64,000 nt of DNA from Lachnospiraceae bacterium (GTDB lineage: Bacteria; Bacillota; Clostridia; Lachnospirales; Lachnospiraceae), in NCBI GenBank assembly GCA_910574195.1, contig CAJTBF010000003.1, positions 124,001 to 188,000 of the forward strand, in the 5' to 3' direction. Positions 1 through 8,281 of the stretch are shown in pieces. Position numbers and translations under genes: made by a program. A model generated the notes under the pieces. The model was not told the origin of the DNA and ran no database searches. It was given only the letters and a program-made list of their open reading frames with translations. Every line of letters begins with the position of its first letter. Within the stretch, counting starts at the first letter, position 1.

Positions 1-1473
1 ATTGATCCCGGCACCATGAATCCGGTACAACATGGAGAGGTCTTTGTCACAGACGACGGTGCGGAAACCGATCTGGATCTGGGGCATTATGAACGTTTTA
101 TCGATGAAAGTCTGACAAAGAATTCCAACATCACCACCGGAAAGATCTACTGGTCCGTTCTGCATAAAGAACGGCGCGGAGATTTTGGCGGCAGCACGGT
201 ACAGGTCATCCCACATATCACCAATGAGATCAAAGACCGGTTTTACCGGAATCCCGCCGCTTCTGACACCGAGATTGCCATTATCGAAATCGGCGGAACC
301 GTAGGCGACATCGAAAGTCAGCCTTTTCTGGAGGCGCTGCGGCAGTTCCAACATGAAAAAGGACATGAAAACGTCATTCTGATTCATGTCACACTGATCC
401 CCTACCTGAAAGCATCACAGGAGATGAAAACAAAACCCACACAAGCCAGTGTCAAAGAACTGCAGGGGATGGGGCTCTGGCCGGACATCATCGTCTGCCG
501 TTCCGAATACCCGCTGGATGAGGGAATGAAAGACAAGATCTCTCTGTTTTGTAATCTTCCGGCCGAACATGTCTTACAAAACCTGGATGTGGAATATCTG
601 TACGAGGCCCCTCTGGCTATGGAACGGGAACGTCTGGCCGAGGTGGCCTGCGAATGTCTGCATCTGGACTGTCCGCAGCCGGATCTCAAAGATTGGATTG
701 AGATGGTAGACAATCTAAAGCATCCTACCCAGGAAGTCCACATTGCCCTGGTCGGAAAATATATCCAGCTTCATGACGCGTATATCAGCGTCGTGGAAGC
801 TTTAAAACATGGCGGGATTTACAGCCATACTACCGTCCATATCAAATGGCTGGATTCCGAGATGATCACTGCGGAAAATGTGGAGGAACTTCTGGCAGAT
901 GTAAGTGGGATCCTGGTGCCCGGCGGGTTTGGTACACGCGGTATCGAGGGAAAAATTGAGGCCATTCGTTATGCCCGGATCCATGAAATTCCGTTCCTGG
1001 GACTGTGCCTCGGCATGCAGCTTTCCATTGTAGAATTCGCGAGAAACGTGGTTGGCTATCGGGATGCGCACAGTGTGGAACTTCATCCCAATACGACGCA
1101 TCCTGTCATTCACATCATGCCGGAACAGATCGGCGTAGAAGATCTGGGAGGCACCCTGCGGCTTGGCTCTTATCCATGTGTGCTGCATCCCTCCTCCCTG
1201 GCATTTCGATTATACAAAACCCGGGAAATTCATGAACGCCACCGCCATCGCTACGAGGTAAACAACGATTACCGGGAGGCTCTGGAAAAACACGGTATGC
1301 TGCTCTGCGGACTCTCCCCGGATGAACGAATTGTAGAGATGGTGGAAATTCCCTCTCATCCGTGGTTTATCGCCACTCAGGCACATCCGGAACTGAAATC
1401 CAGGCCGAACCGGCCGCACCCGCTGTTCAAGGGATTTGTGGAAGCTGCGCTGAAAAAACAAATGGAACTCTAA
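1..1473 (+). CDS. pyrG: CTP synthase, 5' end outside the window
   Basis: Cytosolic enzyme that aminates UTP to CTP with ATP and glutamine, the last step of de novo pyrimidine nucleotide synthesis. The reading frame is open from base 1 and starts mid-protein: the residues IDPGTMNP and then [20 protein letters not shown] are the conserved nucleotide-binding part of the synthetase domain, so roughly the first 50 residues lie upstream of the window. The C-terminal half is a class I glutamine amidotransferase domain: GGFGTRG, the nucleophile elbow FLGLCLGMQ (catalytic Cys), and the His/Glu pair in QAHPEL near the end. The ATG at base 16 is internal, not the true start. It is the only long plus-strand gene besides thyX and converges on the PAP2 gene. 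Identification is very secure. Confidence 0.97.
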   Translation: MDPGTMNPVQHGEVFVTDDGAETDLDLGHYERFIDESLTKNSNITTGKIYWSVLHKERRGDFGGSTVQVIPHITNEIKDRFYRNPAASDTEIAIIEIGGTVGDIESQPFLEALRQFQHEKGHENVILIHVTLIPYLKASQEMKTKPTQASVKELQGMGLWPDIIVCRSEYPLDEGMKDKISLFCNLPAEHVLQNLDVEYLYEAPLAMERERLAEVACECLHLDCPQPDLKDWIEMVDNLKHPTQEVHIALVGKYIQLHDAYISVVEALKHGGIYSHTTVHIKWLDSEMITAENVEELLADVSGILVPGGFGTRGIEGKIEAIRYARIHEIPFLGLCLGMQLSIVEFARNVVGYRDAHSVELHPNTTHPVIHIMPEQIGVEDLGGTLRLGSYPCVLHPSSLAFRLYKTREIHERHRHRYEVNNDYREALEKHGMLLCGLSPDERIVEMVEIPSHPWFIATQAHPELKSRPNRPHPLFKGFVEAALKKQMEL

Positions 1474-1547
1474 TCAAAAATCGCGCGAGCGATTCAAAAT
1501 AGCAGCCATAACCGTCAAAAACCAAAAGCAGATCTAAATGACACAAA

Positions 1548-1599
1548 CCCTCCGCACTGTTTCTCATACAGAAAACATCCATGAAAACAATGCGGAGGG
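1548..1599. terminator. Convergent, probably bidirectional terminator
   Basis: Arms CCCTCCGCAYTGTTT at 1548-1562 and 1585-1599 form a 15-bp stem with one mismatch around a loop of about 22 nt. It sits between the 3' end of pyrG (plus) and the 3' end of the PAP2 gene (minus). A pyrimidine/T-rich stretch follows on the plus side; the minus side has only a short T-rich run. Confidence 0.6.
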
Positions 1600-1601
1600 T
1601 A

Positions 1602-2165
1602 TTACTCTTCCTTTTTCTTTCCCTTTTTCATAACAACATCCGACGCTCTCTCCCAGAGTGCAACGGCCATACAGGCAGATCCAATCCCAATACACAGCCC
1701 TGCCAGTACATCCGTAGGATAATGCACCCCCACATAAAGCCTGGAACACGCGATCAATCCTGCCAGAACAAGACAGGCAGCGCTCCCTTTGCCCGGCATT
1801 TTCCTCCAATAGACAAATGCTGCCGCAAAAGAAGCGCAGGTATGTCCGGAAGGAAACGAGAAATCTTTCTGCGCTTCAATCAGGCGCTGCAGACCCTCCA
1901 CTGTTTCATACGGACGCACACGCGCAACCAGATTTTTTAACAGCACGTTGGTACATAGCGCACCAATCAAAAGTGCCAGAAGGGCGGTCAATCCCACCTG
2001 ACGCGTAGATCTGGGAATCATCAGAAGCGCAGACAACAGAATCCAAAACCACCCGCTGTCTCCCAACATCGTAATCCATTTCCAAAACCCGTCCATCCAA
2101 TCCTGCCGGACAAATTCCTGTATCCAGAGCAGCAGATTTCCGTCCAGATTCCCCAACACTTCCAT
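1602..2165 (-). CDS. PAP2-family membrane phosphatase
   Basis: Type-2 phosphatidic acid phosphatase family, a multi-pass membrane enzyme. In bacteria these dephosphorylate lipid phosphates such as undecaprenyl pyrophosphate or phosphatidylglycerophosphate. The three catalytic signatures are present in order in 187 residues: KxxxxxxRP (KNLVARVRP, about residues 77-85), PSGH (FPSGHTC, about 103-109) and SRxxxxxHxxxD (SRLYVGVHYPTD, about 141-152). Several hydrophobic segments flank them, and the C-terminus is a lysine-rich cytoplasmic tail. The ATG at 2165 has a GAGGAG site 7 bases upstream. It lies downstream of mntP in the same direction with 134 bases between. The exact substrate cannot be told from sequence; undecaprenyl-PP recycling would fit the glycan-rich surroundings but is inference. 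Confidence 0.92.
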   Translation of the reverse strand: MEVLGNLDGNLLLWIQEFVRQDWMDGFWKWITMLGDSGWFWILLSALLMIPRSTRQVGLTALLALLIGALCTNVLLKNLVARVRPYETVEGLQRLIEAQKDFSFPSGHTCASFAAAFVYWRKMPGKGSAACLVLAGLIACSRLYVGVHYPTDVLAGLCIGIGSACMAVALWERASDVVMKKGKKKEE

Positions 2166-2299
2166 AGATGCACTCCTCTCTTCCCCGGAGCATGTTTAAA
2201 GATTCATTCACACAATCTACCGCCCCAGGCAAAATCATCCAGATTCTGTCTCATATTCTCTATCAGATATGTACTCATTTATCCTGTGATACAAATCCT

Positions 2300-2857
2300 T
2301 CAAAAAACCCCGATTCCTTCCAACAAGATCTTCCCGCCGATAAGAATCAAAATAATTCCGCCAAACACTTCCGCTTTCGATTTATATTTCATTCCAAAGA
2401 GACTTCCGATCTTCACTCCCGCCGCTGAACAGACAAACGTGACCCCTCCGATAAAAGAAACTGCAGGCACAATGGCTACGCCAAGAAAGGCAAAAGTGAC
2501 CCCCACCGCCAGCGCATCGATACTTGTGGCGACAGCCAGCAAAAACATGGAAGATACCGACATCGAATTATCCAGATGATCCTCCTCCCCGAATGCCTCC
2601 CGAATCATCTTCCCGCCGATCACCGCCAACAGTACAAAGGCAATCCAATGATCATATTCCACAATCGCGTCTGTAAAAAATCTGCCCAGGAAATATCCAA
2701 TCAGCGGCATCAACGCCTGAAATCCTCCGAACCATGCACCGGCAATACACATATGCTTTCCCTGAATCTTCCCTAAAGATAATCCCTTACAGATAGAAAC
2801 TGCAAAGGCATCCATAGAAAGTCCTACCGCTAGTATAAATAATTCAAAAATCCCCAT
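2300..2857 (-). CDS. mntP: Manganese efflux pump MntP family
   Basis: Putative Mn2+ exporter of the MntP/YebN family (formerly DUF204), 185 residues, the usual family length. It shows the characteristic two halves of three transmembrane helices, each opening with the conserved acidic motif: [11 protein letters not shown] near the N-terminus and [11 protein letters not shown] in the second half. The two halves are joined by a charged cytoplasmic loop (GEEDHLDNS). The ATG at 2857 is preceded by a GGAAGG site. The 140 bases upstream do not show the recognisable pairing of a yybP-ykoY manganese riboswitch, so regulation is unknown. It is followed by the PAP2 gene on the same strand. The transport function is established for MntP homologues in enteric bacteria; substrate here is by homology. 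Confidence 0.93.
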   Translation of the reverse strand: MGIFELFILAVGLSMDAFAVSICKGLSLGKIQGKHMCIAGAWFGGFQALMPLIGYFLGRFFTDAIVEYDHWIAFVLLAVIGGKMIREAFGEEDHLDNSMSVSSMFLLAVATSIDALAVGVTFAFLGVAIVPAVSFIGGVTFVCSAAGVKIGSLFGMKYKSKAEVFGGIILILIGGKILLEGIGVF

Positions 2858-3120
2858 CTATTCTTTCCTTCCCGCTGCTTTGTCTCAATCACACTTTTCC
2901 TTGGATATAGATATTCCACAGTTCAACCCCTCAGACCATATTCCACCGCAAAAATAATCATTGTAAACAGATCCATCCGGTCAAAAAACAGGTCTCTTTA
3001 AAGGAACTTTGCTCTGAAATTTCCTTTCCCATTTTAGCACAATCTTTTCTCTTTTTCCATAGCTCCTATAAAAGACTTTCCGCAGATTCGATATCCCTTT
3101 GTATTGTCGCCATAAAATCA

Positions 3121-3175
3121 GAGCAGGCACATACGGCCGGAATCCCAATATGGGATCCGTCCGTATGTCCTGCTC
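3121..3175 (-). terminator. Terminator of the surface-protein gene
   Basis: Long inverted repeat 3121-3136 / 3161-3175 (GAGCAGGcACATACGG with CCGTATGTCCTGCTC, one bulge), extended inside by a second pairing around ATCCCAATATGGGAT. It lies 6 bases beyond the stop codon of the minus-strand gene. The following sequence on the minus strand is GATTTTATGG, so the U-run is modest. Confidence 0.7.
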
Positions 3176-3180
3176 CGGTG

Positions 3181-5211
3181 TTATCTGTCGCTTTCTCTTT
3201 TCTTTCTCTTTGCCGTGAGGAATCCGCTGCCTGCCATGACCGTCAACGCTGCGGCTGCCATGAACCACCACAGTCTCCACAACCGCTCGCTTTGCCGGCT
3301 TTCATCCCCGTCGCCCGTTCCCGGAGATTCTGCCGACATGTCCCCGCCCTGGCCTTTCTGACGATCAGCAGTATCTATTACATCCTTGCCGTCTGCATTT
3401 TCACGATCATAATCTGCCCTTGTGATGACGACGGTGGCCGTCACATTTTTATAATTGTCTTTATCCGCCCCCACATAAACTGCCGTCGCTGTCAGCGGAA
3501 TTTTAATCTGAAGAGCAGTGTCTTTGTCTGTCTCCTGCCACTGCCAGCCTGCCGGAAGTTCTACATCACTTATCTTTTCACATTTTGCCGCCACCTCCAT
3601 GGCACCGGAGGGCATATTCGGCGGATTTTCCGCCTTCTCCACTGTCAGCTTCAACGTATCTGCACTGTCGGCGGCAGTGTAATTATCCTGCTCCTCAATA
3701 CGTGCCCTGACGATATATGTTCCGGCATTCACAGGCAGGCCGGAAGTGTAGTCTGCCGCTCCCTCCGCCGCATAAGAATAACTGATCTCCCCGTCAAAAC
3801 TCCCGCCGTCCGCCAGCGTCACTGCCGGCGGAGTAATGGCGGCCTGCTTACCGGAATAGACCACCGTCTGCACAGCACTTCCCCAGGAAAGCGTGGGAGT
3901 AGCCCTGACAATCTGAAATTTCACGGTTTGTTTAAAATTCGGGCCGTTTTTTCCCGTAACAGTAACAAGCGCTTCCCCGGCATTGATGTTATTACTGTAA
4001 GCGGTATCGTATTTTGACTTGTCCAATACGACGCCGTCCACCGTAACCGTAATGCCAGGTTTTTTCTCCTGTCCATTATAGATCAGACTATCCGCGCCGT
4101 TCAACGTGACAGCCAGTTTGGAACCGCAGACACATTCTCCTGTATTACTGTCATAACTGTGCGCTTCGTATCCTTTCGTCCTGCCGCATCCCTCAAATAT
4201 GCACTCTTTCCAATGACCGCTTTCGTCCCTCCTGTTCCAGCCGTCCGGCCAGCTATGGTTTTCATGGATCGTCAAAGCTCCTGTATACACTTCGCCTGTG
4301 CTTTTTTTCACAAGGTTGATCTCTCCTCCCATAAGCTTCACCTCACAGTCTGCGGGCAAATAGCCGTCCGGGATGTTAAACGCGTGATCCGCGTTGCTTC
4401 CGGAGGGAAAGGAGTCTCCACCGGCCACCGCTTTCACATTGTACTCCTGGCAATTGGCGGTGAAGCATCCGCCCGGCCGAACGACAAACATATCGGCCGC
4501 GGTGTAGCTGCCGCTGTTCGTACTGCCATGAAGCGTCACCCCCTGTGTCCCGGAAATGTCCAGCAGGCCGCCGGCATCCACAATTACCCCTCCGGTGGAC
4601 AATTTCCCCTCTACCGTCAATGTCCCCTGTACGGTTACCGTAGCGTTCACTCCACCGCTGGCACCGATGTTGATACCGCCGCTGGCCGCCACATAACTCC
4701 CTTCCGCTACCGTGAACGAATTGTTATCGCCGCCGCAGATAAGAATTTCATTTTCAATCGTCAACCGGCCCGTTCCGGTGAAATTCAGCTTCGCCTTATC
4801 CGGGGCGGAACCGGCGCTCAGTTCCTGAACAAAACAGTTCCCCGTCGTCTCTATGGTCACTGTATCGTCAGGCAAAATGACCGCACCGCCGATATTGACA
4901 TTCTTCAGCCGGAGTGTCTTTTGAGTCCCGTCCCAATAATAACCTGTTGTATCCAGATTCCCCGGATCCGTACCCGGGCTGCTGAAATCAAGAGATCCTG
5001 AAACCACTATCGCGGCCGCGGATATCCTTTCGACCGTATGCGCCGGATAACGCCCGCAAAGCCCTTCTGTTTTTTCCAAAGAAGCATACACTGTCATTCC
5101 GCCTGCCGGCAGTACGGGAAATACCAGAGCTGCCGACAGAAAAATCCCCATGACGCGTCGCTCTATATTCCGCTTCCTTCTCTTTTTATTCGATATAAAA
5201 ACAGGTTCCAT
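3181..5211 (-). CDS. Secreted surface protein with Ig-like/MBG-type repeats and SPxTG sorting signal
   Basis: Predicted cell-wall protein of 676 residues; I do not recognise a specific function. The start at 5211 is chosen because GGAGG lies 9 bases before it and is fused to the previous in-frame ATG, which it therefore cannot serve. The N-terminus has a basic stretch (NKKRRKRNIERR) and a hydrophobic signal segment ending near VYA. The first half is a Gly/Thr/Val-rich beta-type region with repeated strand pairs (TVTVQGTLTVEGKL) suggesting a beta-solenoid. Residues about 360-600 hold two or three Ig-like/MBG-type modules (SLIYNGQEKKPGITVTVDG; VVYSGKQAAITPPAVT; VNAGTYIVRARI). The C-terminus is SPGTGD, a hydrophobic segment, and KRKKRESDR, i.e. 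a sorting signal of the SPxTG kind. A single-gene transcription unit with its own promoter and terminator is likely. Confidence 0.75.
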   Translation of the reverse strand: MEPVFISNKKRRKRNIERRVMGIFLSAALVFPVLPAGGMTVYASLEKTEGLCGRYPAHTVERISAAAIVVSGSLDFSSPGTDPGNLDTTGYYWDGTQKTLRLKNVNIGGAVILPDDTVTIETTGNCFVQELSAGSAPDKAKLNFTGTGRLTIENEILICGGDNNSFTVAEGSYVAASGGINIGASGGVNATVTVQGTLTVEGKLSTGGVIVDAGGLLDISGTQGVTLHGSTNSGSYTAADMFVVRPGGCFTANCQEYNVKAVAGGDSFPSGSNADHAFNIPDGYLPADCEVKLMGGEINLVKKSTGEVYTGALTIHENHSWPDGWNRRDESGHWKECIFEGCGRTKGYEAHSYDSNTGECVCGSKLAVTLNGADSLIYNGQEKKPGITVTVDGVVLDKSKYDTAYSNNINAGEALVTVTGKNGPNFKQTVKFQIVRATPTLSWGSAVQTVVYSGKQAAITPPAVTLADGGSFDGEISYSYAAEGAADYTSGLPVNAGTYIVRARIEEQDNYTAADSADTLKLTVEKAENPPNMPSGAMEVAAKCEKISDVELPAGWQWQETDKDTALQIKIPLTATAVYVGADKDNYKNVTATVVITRADYDRENADGKDVIDTADRQKGQGGDMSAESPGTGDGDESRQSERLWRLWWFMAAAALTVMAGSGFLTAKRKKRESDR

Positions 5212-5296
5212 AACAATCATCCTCCAATCCGGATTTTTCCGTGAACAAGGGGGATGCATTTCCCGCCTTATGCATGTACACAAAAAACCTTTATCT

Positions 5297-5324
5297 ATCA
5301 TAAAGGAAATTTTGTAAAAAACAA
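5297..5324 (-). promoter_or_regulatory. Candidate promoter of the surface-protein gene
   Basis: On the minus strand TTGTTT (5319-5324) and TATGAT (5297-5302) are separated by 16 bases, about 85 bases upstream of the chosen start codon. Moderate match to the housekeeping sigma consensus. Confidence 0.45.
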
Positions 5325-5390
5325 GACTTTTGGCAGGAATGTCGATTTTCTGGCAAAAACGTATCTATTCAGCCATGGATTGAATTATGC

Positions 5391-5419
5391 TGGCATTTCC
5401 GTTGGGGATATGCTATACT
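5391..5419 (+). promoter_or_regulatory. Candidate extended -10 promoter of thyX
   Basis: TGGCAT (5391-5396), 17 bases, then TGCTATACT containing an extended -10 (TGn-TATACT, -10 at 5414-5419). It lies about 95 bases upstream of the thyX start, in the divergent intergenic region. Confidence 0.55.
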
Positions 5420-5514
5420 CTTGTTGTCTGTTCAAAACAGAATGAGAAAAGATACACTATATAAAAGCAGGAAAATTTTATGTACAAAATCAATTCAGGA
5501 AAGGACGAAAAGAG

Positions 5515-6162
5515 ATGATTTTAGTAAAACCATCCGTAGAAATCATTGATATGGAGGATTACGGAACCATTTTGAAAAAGATAGAACGAATCGGCAGAGT
5601 CTGCTATAAGAGTGAAGACCGGATACAGGAAGATTCCGCCGAAACATTTATCGCCGGAATTCTTAAAAGAGGACACGAGTCCGTTATCGAACATGAAAGC
5701 GTCAGTGTCAAAGTAATCTGCGACCGCGGAGTCACCCATGAGATTGTAAGACACCGGGTTGCAAGTTATAGCCAGGAAAGTACCCGTTACTGCAATTATA
5801 CAAAAGATAAATTCCAAAATCAGATCTCGGTAATTGATCTGGCCACCGGATTTTCCTATGATCTGAACGAACCGGCAGACCGCCGGAAATACCAGATCTG
5901 GCAGGAAGCCATGAAGCAGTCGGAACAGTATTATTTTCAGATGCTGGAAGCCGGCGCTTCCCCGCAGGAAGCAAGATCCGTTCTTCCCAACTCCCTGAAA
6001 ACCGAATTGGTGATCACGATGAATCTGAGGGAATGGAGACATTTTTTCAGACTAAGAGCAGAAGAACATGCGCATCCGCAGATGCGGGAAATTGCAGGAT
6101 TACTCCTGCAGATCATGAAGGAAAAACTGCCTGTATTCTTCCGGGATATTGAGGCCGCATGA
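5515..6162 (+). CDS. thyX: FAD-dependent thymidylate synthase ThyX
   Basis: Makes dTMP from dUMP with methylenetetrahydrofolate, FAD and NADPH. The ThyX signature RHRxxSxxxxSxR is intact (RHRVASYSQESTR, about residues 79-91). Further family blocks include HESVIEHESVSV in the N-terminal third and REWRHFFRLRAEEHAHPQMR near the C-terminus. Length of 215 residues is typical. The start ATG is preceded by GGAAAGGACGAAAAG. It is transcribed divergently from the surface-protein gene and ends 10 bases before the oppositely oriented sugar-binding lipoprotein gene, with no obvious terminator in between. Confidence 0.97.
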   Translation: MILVKPSVEIIDMEDYGTILKKIERIGRVCYKSEDRIQEDSAETFIAGILKRGHESVIEHESVSVKVICDRGVTHEIVRHRVASYSQESTRYCNYTKDKFQNQISVIDLATGFSYDLNEPADRRKYQIWQEAMKQSEQYYFQMLEAGASPQEARSVLPNSLKTELVITMNLREWRHFFRLRAEEHAHPQMREIAGLLLQIMKEKLPVFFRDIEAA

Positions 6163-6172
6163 TTTCTGATTT

Positions 6173-7216
6173 TCAATACGCTTTCTTTTGGGGAAGAAAA
6201 TTCTGTACCGTATCTTTCGTTACTTTATAATAAGAACAGAAAATATATCTTTCATTCTCAAATTCCATTTTCTCCATCATCCCTTCTCCCAGCACAAGCG
6301 CCGCAGCCAGATTTACAATCGCTTCCGCTTGTGCTTCTTTATCATTATATACCGTACCGGCCAGTTTTTCCTGCAAAACGGCTTCCAACCCTACTTCTGT
6401 TCCATCAATTCCCAGAAATACAGGCAGCGCGGATGCTGTATAATTCAACTTTTCATAGGCATCGATGGCGCCAAGCGCCATATCATCATTATTGGCCAAT
6501 ACAAGCTCTATTTTACTCTGATGTTGACTGATCATCTGTAACATCCGATTCTGTGCCTGCGCCCGGTTCCAGTTGGCAATCCCATAACTCAGTTTTTCCA
6601 ACACAATGCCATGACTTTTCAACGTATCCACTGCGCTTTCTGTACGGAGAAGCGCATCCTGATGCCCGGCTTCTCCCTCCAGAACCACATACTGAATCTT
6701 TCCGTCCCGATTGCGGTCGACCTGCTCCCGATTCTGTATCAGGTCGACCGCCAGTTCTCCCTGCATCGTACCGGACTGCCGGGCGTCTGCTCCTACATAA
6801 TAAAGCTGATCCCACTGCATCATATCCTCCGCTACGGGTTCCCGGTTAAAAAAGATGATCGGCACGTCCTTTTCCCTCGCAAGATCAATAATCTCCGACG
6901 GATCCGCCCGGTCCACCAGATTCACACAGAGAACATTGCAGCCTGCATCAATCAGTTCCTTCACCTGATCATCCTGTGTCCGCTGAGAGCCGGCCGCGTC
7001 ACGAATCGTCATCATTGTCTCAAAATCCTCTGTTTCCAGTTCCTGAAGCTGCTCTTTTAAACAAACTCCCAGTTCATCGAGAAATGTATCGCTCTGATTG
7101 TAAAAGGCCACCCCTATATGCAGTTGGTCTTCCATCTCTGTTTGTTGTCTCCCGCAGCCGCACACACTTTGCGTGACAACACAAAGCAACATCCCCGCGG
7201 CCAGTATTTTCCGCAT
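6173..7216 (-). CDS. Galactose/glucose-binding lipoprotein, canonical MglB topology
   Basis: Extracellular lipoprotein of the galactose/ribose-binding family, 347 residues from the ATG at 7216. That ATG has GGGGGGAAG 9 bases upstream; an ATG 36 bases earlier has only a weak site. The signal peptide ends in a lipobox-like VCGC. The order of elements is that of classical MglB: IGVAFYNQSDTF at the N-terminus, NVLCVNLVD, then PIIFFNREP, YYVGADARQSG, EGEAGHQDALLRT, and LANNDDMALGA. It is the last gene of the operon with the YesM/YesN-like pair and a second binding protein. In such operons an extra binding protein probably presents sugar to the sensor kinase rather than to the transporter, but this is inference. 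It is also a useful comparison with the permuted MglB at 15.5-16.8 kb. Confidence 0.88.
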   Translation of the reverse strand: MRKILAAGMLLCVVTQSVCGCGRQQTEMEDQLHIGVAFYNQSDTFLDELGVCLKEQLQELETEDFETMMTIRDAAGSQRTQDDQVKELIDAGCNVLCVNLVDRADPSEIIDLAREKDVPIIFFNREPVAEDMMQWDQLYYVGADARQSGTMQGELAVDLIQNREQVDRNRDGKIQYVVLEGEAGHQDALLRTESAVDTLKSHGIVLEKLSYGIANWNRAQAQNRMLQMISQHQSKIELVLANNDDMALGAIDAYEKLNYTASALPVFLGIDGTEVGLEAVLQEKLAGTVYNDKEAQAEAIVNLAAALVLGEGMMEKMEFENERYIFCSYYKVTKDTVQNFLPQKKAY

Positions 7217-7283
7217 CGTTCTCTTCCCCCCGCCGTCTTTTTTCAGACACATGTTTCCTGGCTCTTCTTTTGTTTTGCTTCCG

Positions 7284-8258
7284 TTATTGATTCATCGTAT
7301 ACAGGATTTCCTGATTTTCTTTGGAAAATAATTCTTCCCTGCGCAGTATCATGTAAGGAACCGTCTGTTCCTGCGGTGCATAGAAAAAACTCCGCAGACT
7401 TTTCGAAAGTTCTGTCAGGCTTTGGTACCCCAGTTCAAACATATCCGGCACCACCAGACACCGCACGATATCCGTATCCAGATAATACACAGCTTCTGTA
7501 GAATGTCCGATTCCGTATACCAATGCCCCATGCAGATTATTGGCCGCCGCCACTTTTCCGGCCAGAGTCAGACTGTGATCATCCAACGCAATCACAAGAT
7601 CCACTTTCGGCAGTGCTTCCACAAATGCCTCCTCTTCTTCCATATAACGGCTGCCCACAGACCAGAGCACTTTCACATCCTGCTCTCCCAACGCTTCCGA
7701 CAGTCCCTTTTCCCGCTGCGACACTTTCCACGATTCCCCTGACTCTGAAAGTATCCCAAGCTTCTTTCCTTCCAGCTTTCCACTATAATCCTGCAGCAGT
7801 GCATCTGCCAACGCCGCGCCCATGGCATACTGATCTGTTTTCGTAACCGGAAAGTGGGCGGAGGCCCCGCCTGTTGAGACAGAAGATTCAATCAACATCA
7901 CCGGAATCCTTTTTTTCAACCTTTTTAACATGCTCTCCGTCCCGTCTCCCGGAATGAGATGTACAATCACCGCATCCGCTCCCTGCTTCATCTCCCGTTC
8001 AATTACTTCTTTCTCTTCCTCTGCGGTCAGCACTTTACCGGTACTAACGACAAACATCTCAATGTCCTGATCCTGTGCGGCCATACGAAGTCCATATTTA
8101 AAAGCAGACCACTGGCTGTCATCCGCATTCTGTATAATCACGGAAACTTTCTCCCGTTCCTCTCCGTTCCTTCCCCAGAACATAACCATCACCAGCAGAA
8201 TCACCAGAGCAGCCAGTATACCCTCCATCAGAATAAACATTTTTTTACTGTCTTTCAT
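7284..8258 (-). CDS. Membrane-anchored substrate-binding protein (LacI/galactose-binding fold)
   Basis: Periplasmic-binding-protein type 1 fold, 324 residues if translation starts at the ATG at 8258 (GGGAG 4-5 bases before it). A GTG at 8285 overlapping the kinase stop codon as GTGA is an alternative start adding 9 residues. The N-terminus has one transmembrane helix (ILAALVILLVMVMFW) and no lipobox Cys, so the protein is held by a signal anchor. The body has VSVIIQNADDSQWSAFKYGL, the loop GADAVIVHLIPGDG, KKLGILSES, and VDLVIALDDHSL, typical of sugar-binding proteins. It is cotranscribed with the kinase upstream and the lipoprotein downstream. A role as an accessory ligand-sensing component for the kinase is likely but inferred. 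Confidence 0.8.
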   Translation of the reverse strand: MKDSKKMFILMEGILAALVILLVMVMFWGRNGEEREKVSVIIQNADDSQWSAFKYGLRMAAQDQDIEMFVVSTGKVLTAEEEKEVIEREMKQGADAVIVHLIPGDGTESMLKRLKKRIPVMLIESSVSTGGASAHFPVTKTDQYAMGAALADALLQDYSGKLEGKKLGILSESGESWKVSQREKGLSEALGEQDVKVLWSVGSRYMEEEEAFVEALPKVDLVIALDDHSLTLAGKVAAANNLHGALVYGIGHSTEAVYYLDTDIVRCLVVPDMFELGYQSLTELSKSLRSFFYAPQEQTVPYMILRREELFSKENQEILYTMNQ

Positions 8259-8281
8259 TTCACTCCCGCTTTTCTTCTTTC

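Noticed and set aside
2858-3000. yybP-ykoY manganese riboswitch before mntP
   Set aside because: No convincing pairing or conserved loops of that class in the 140 bases upstream.
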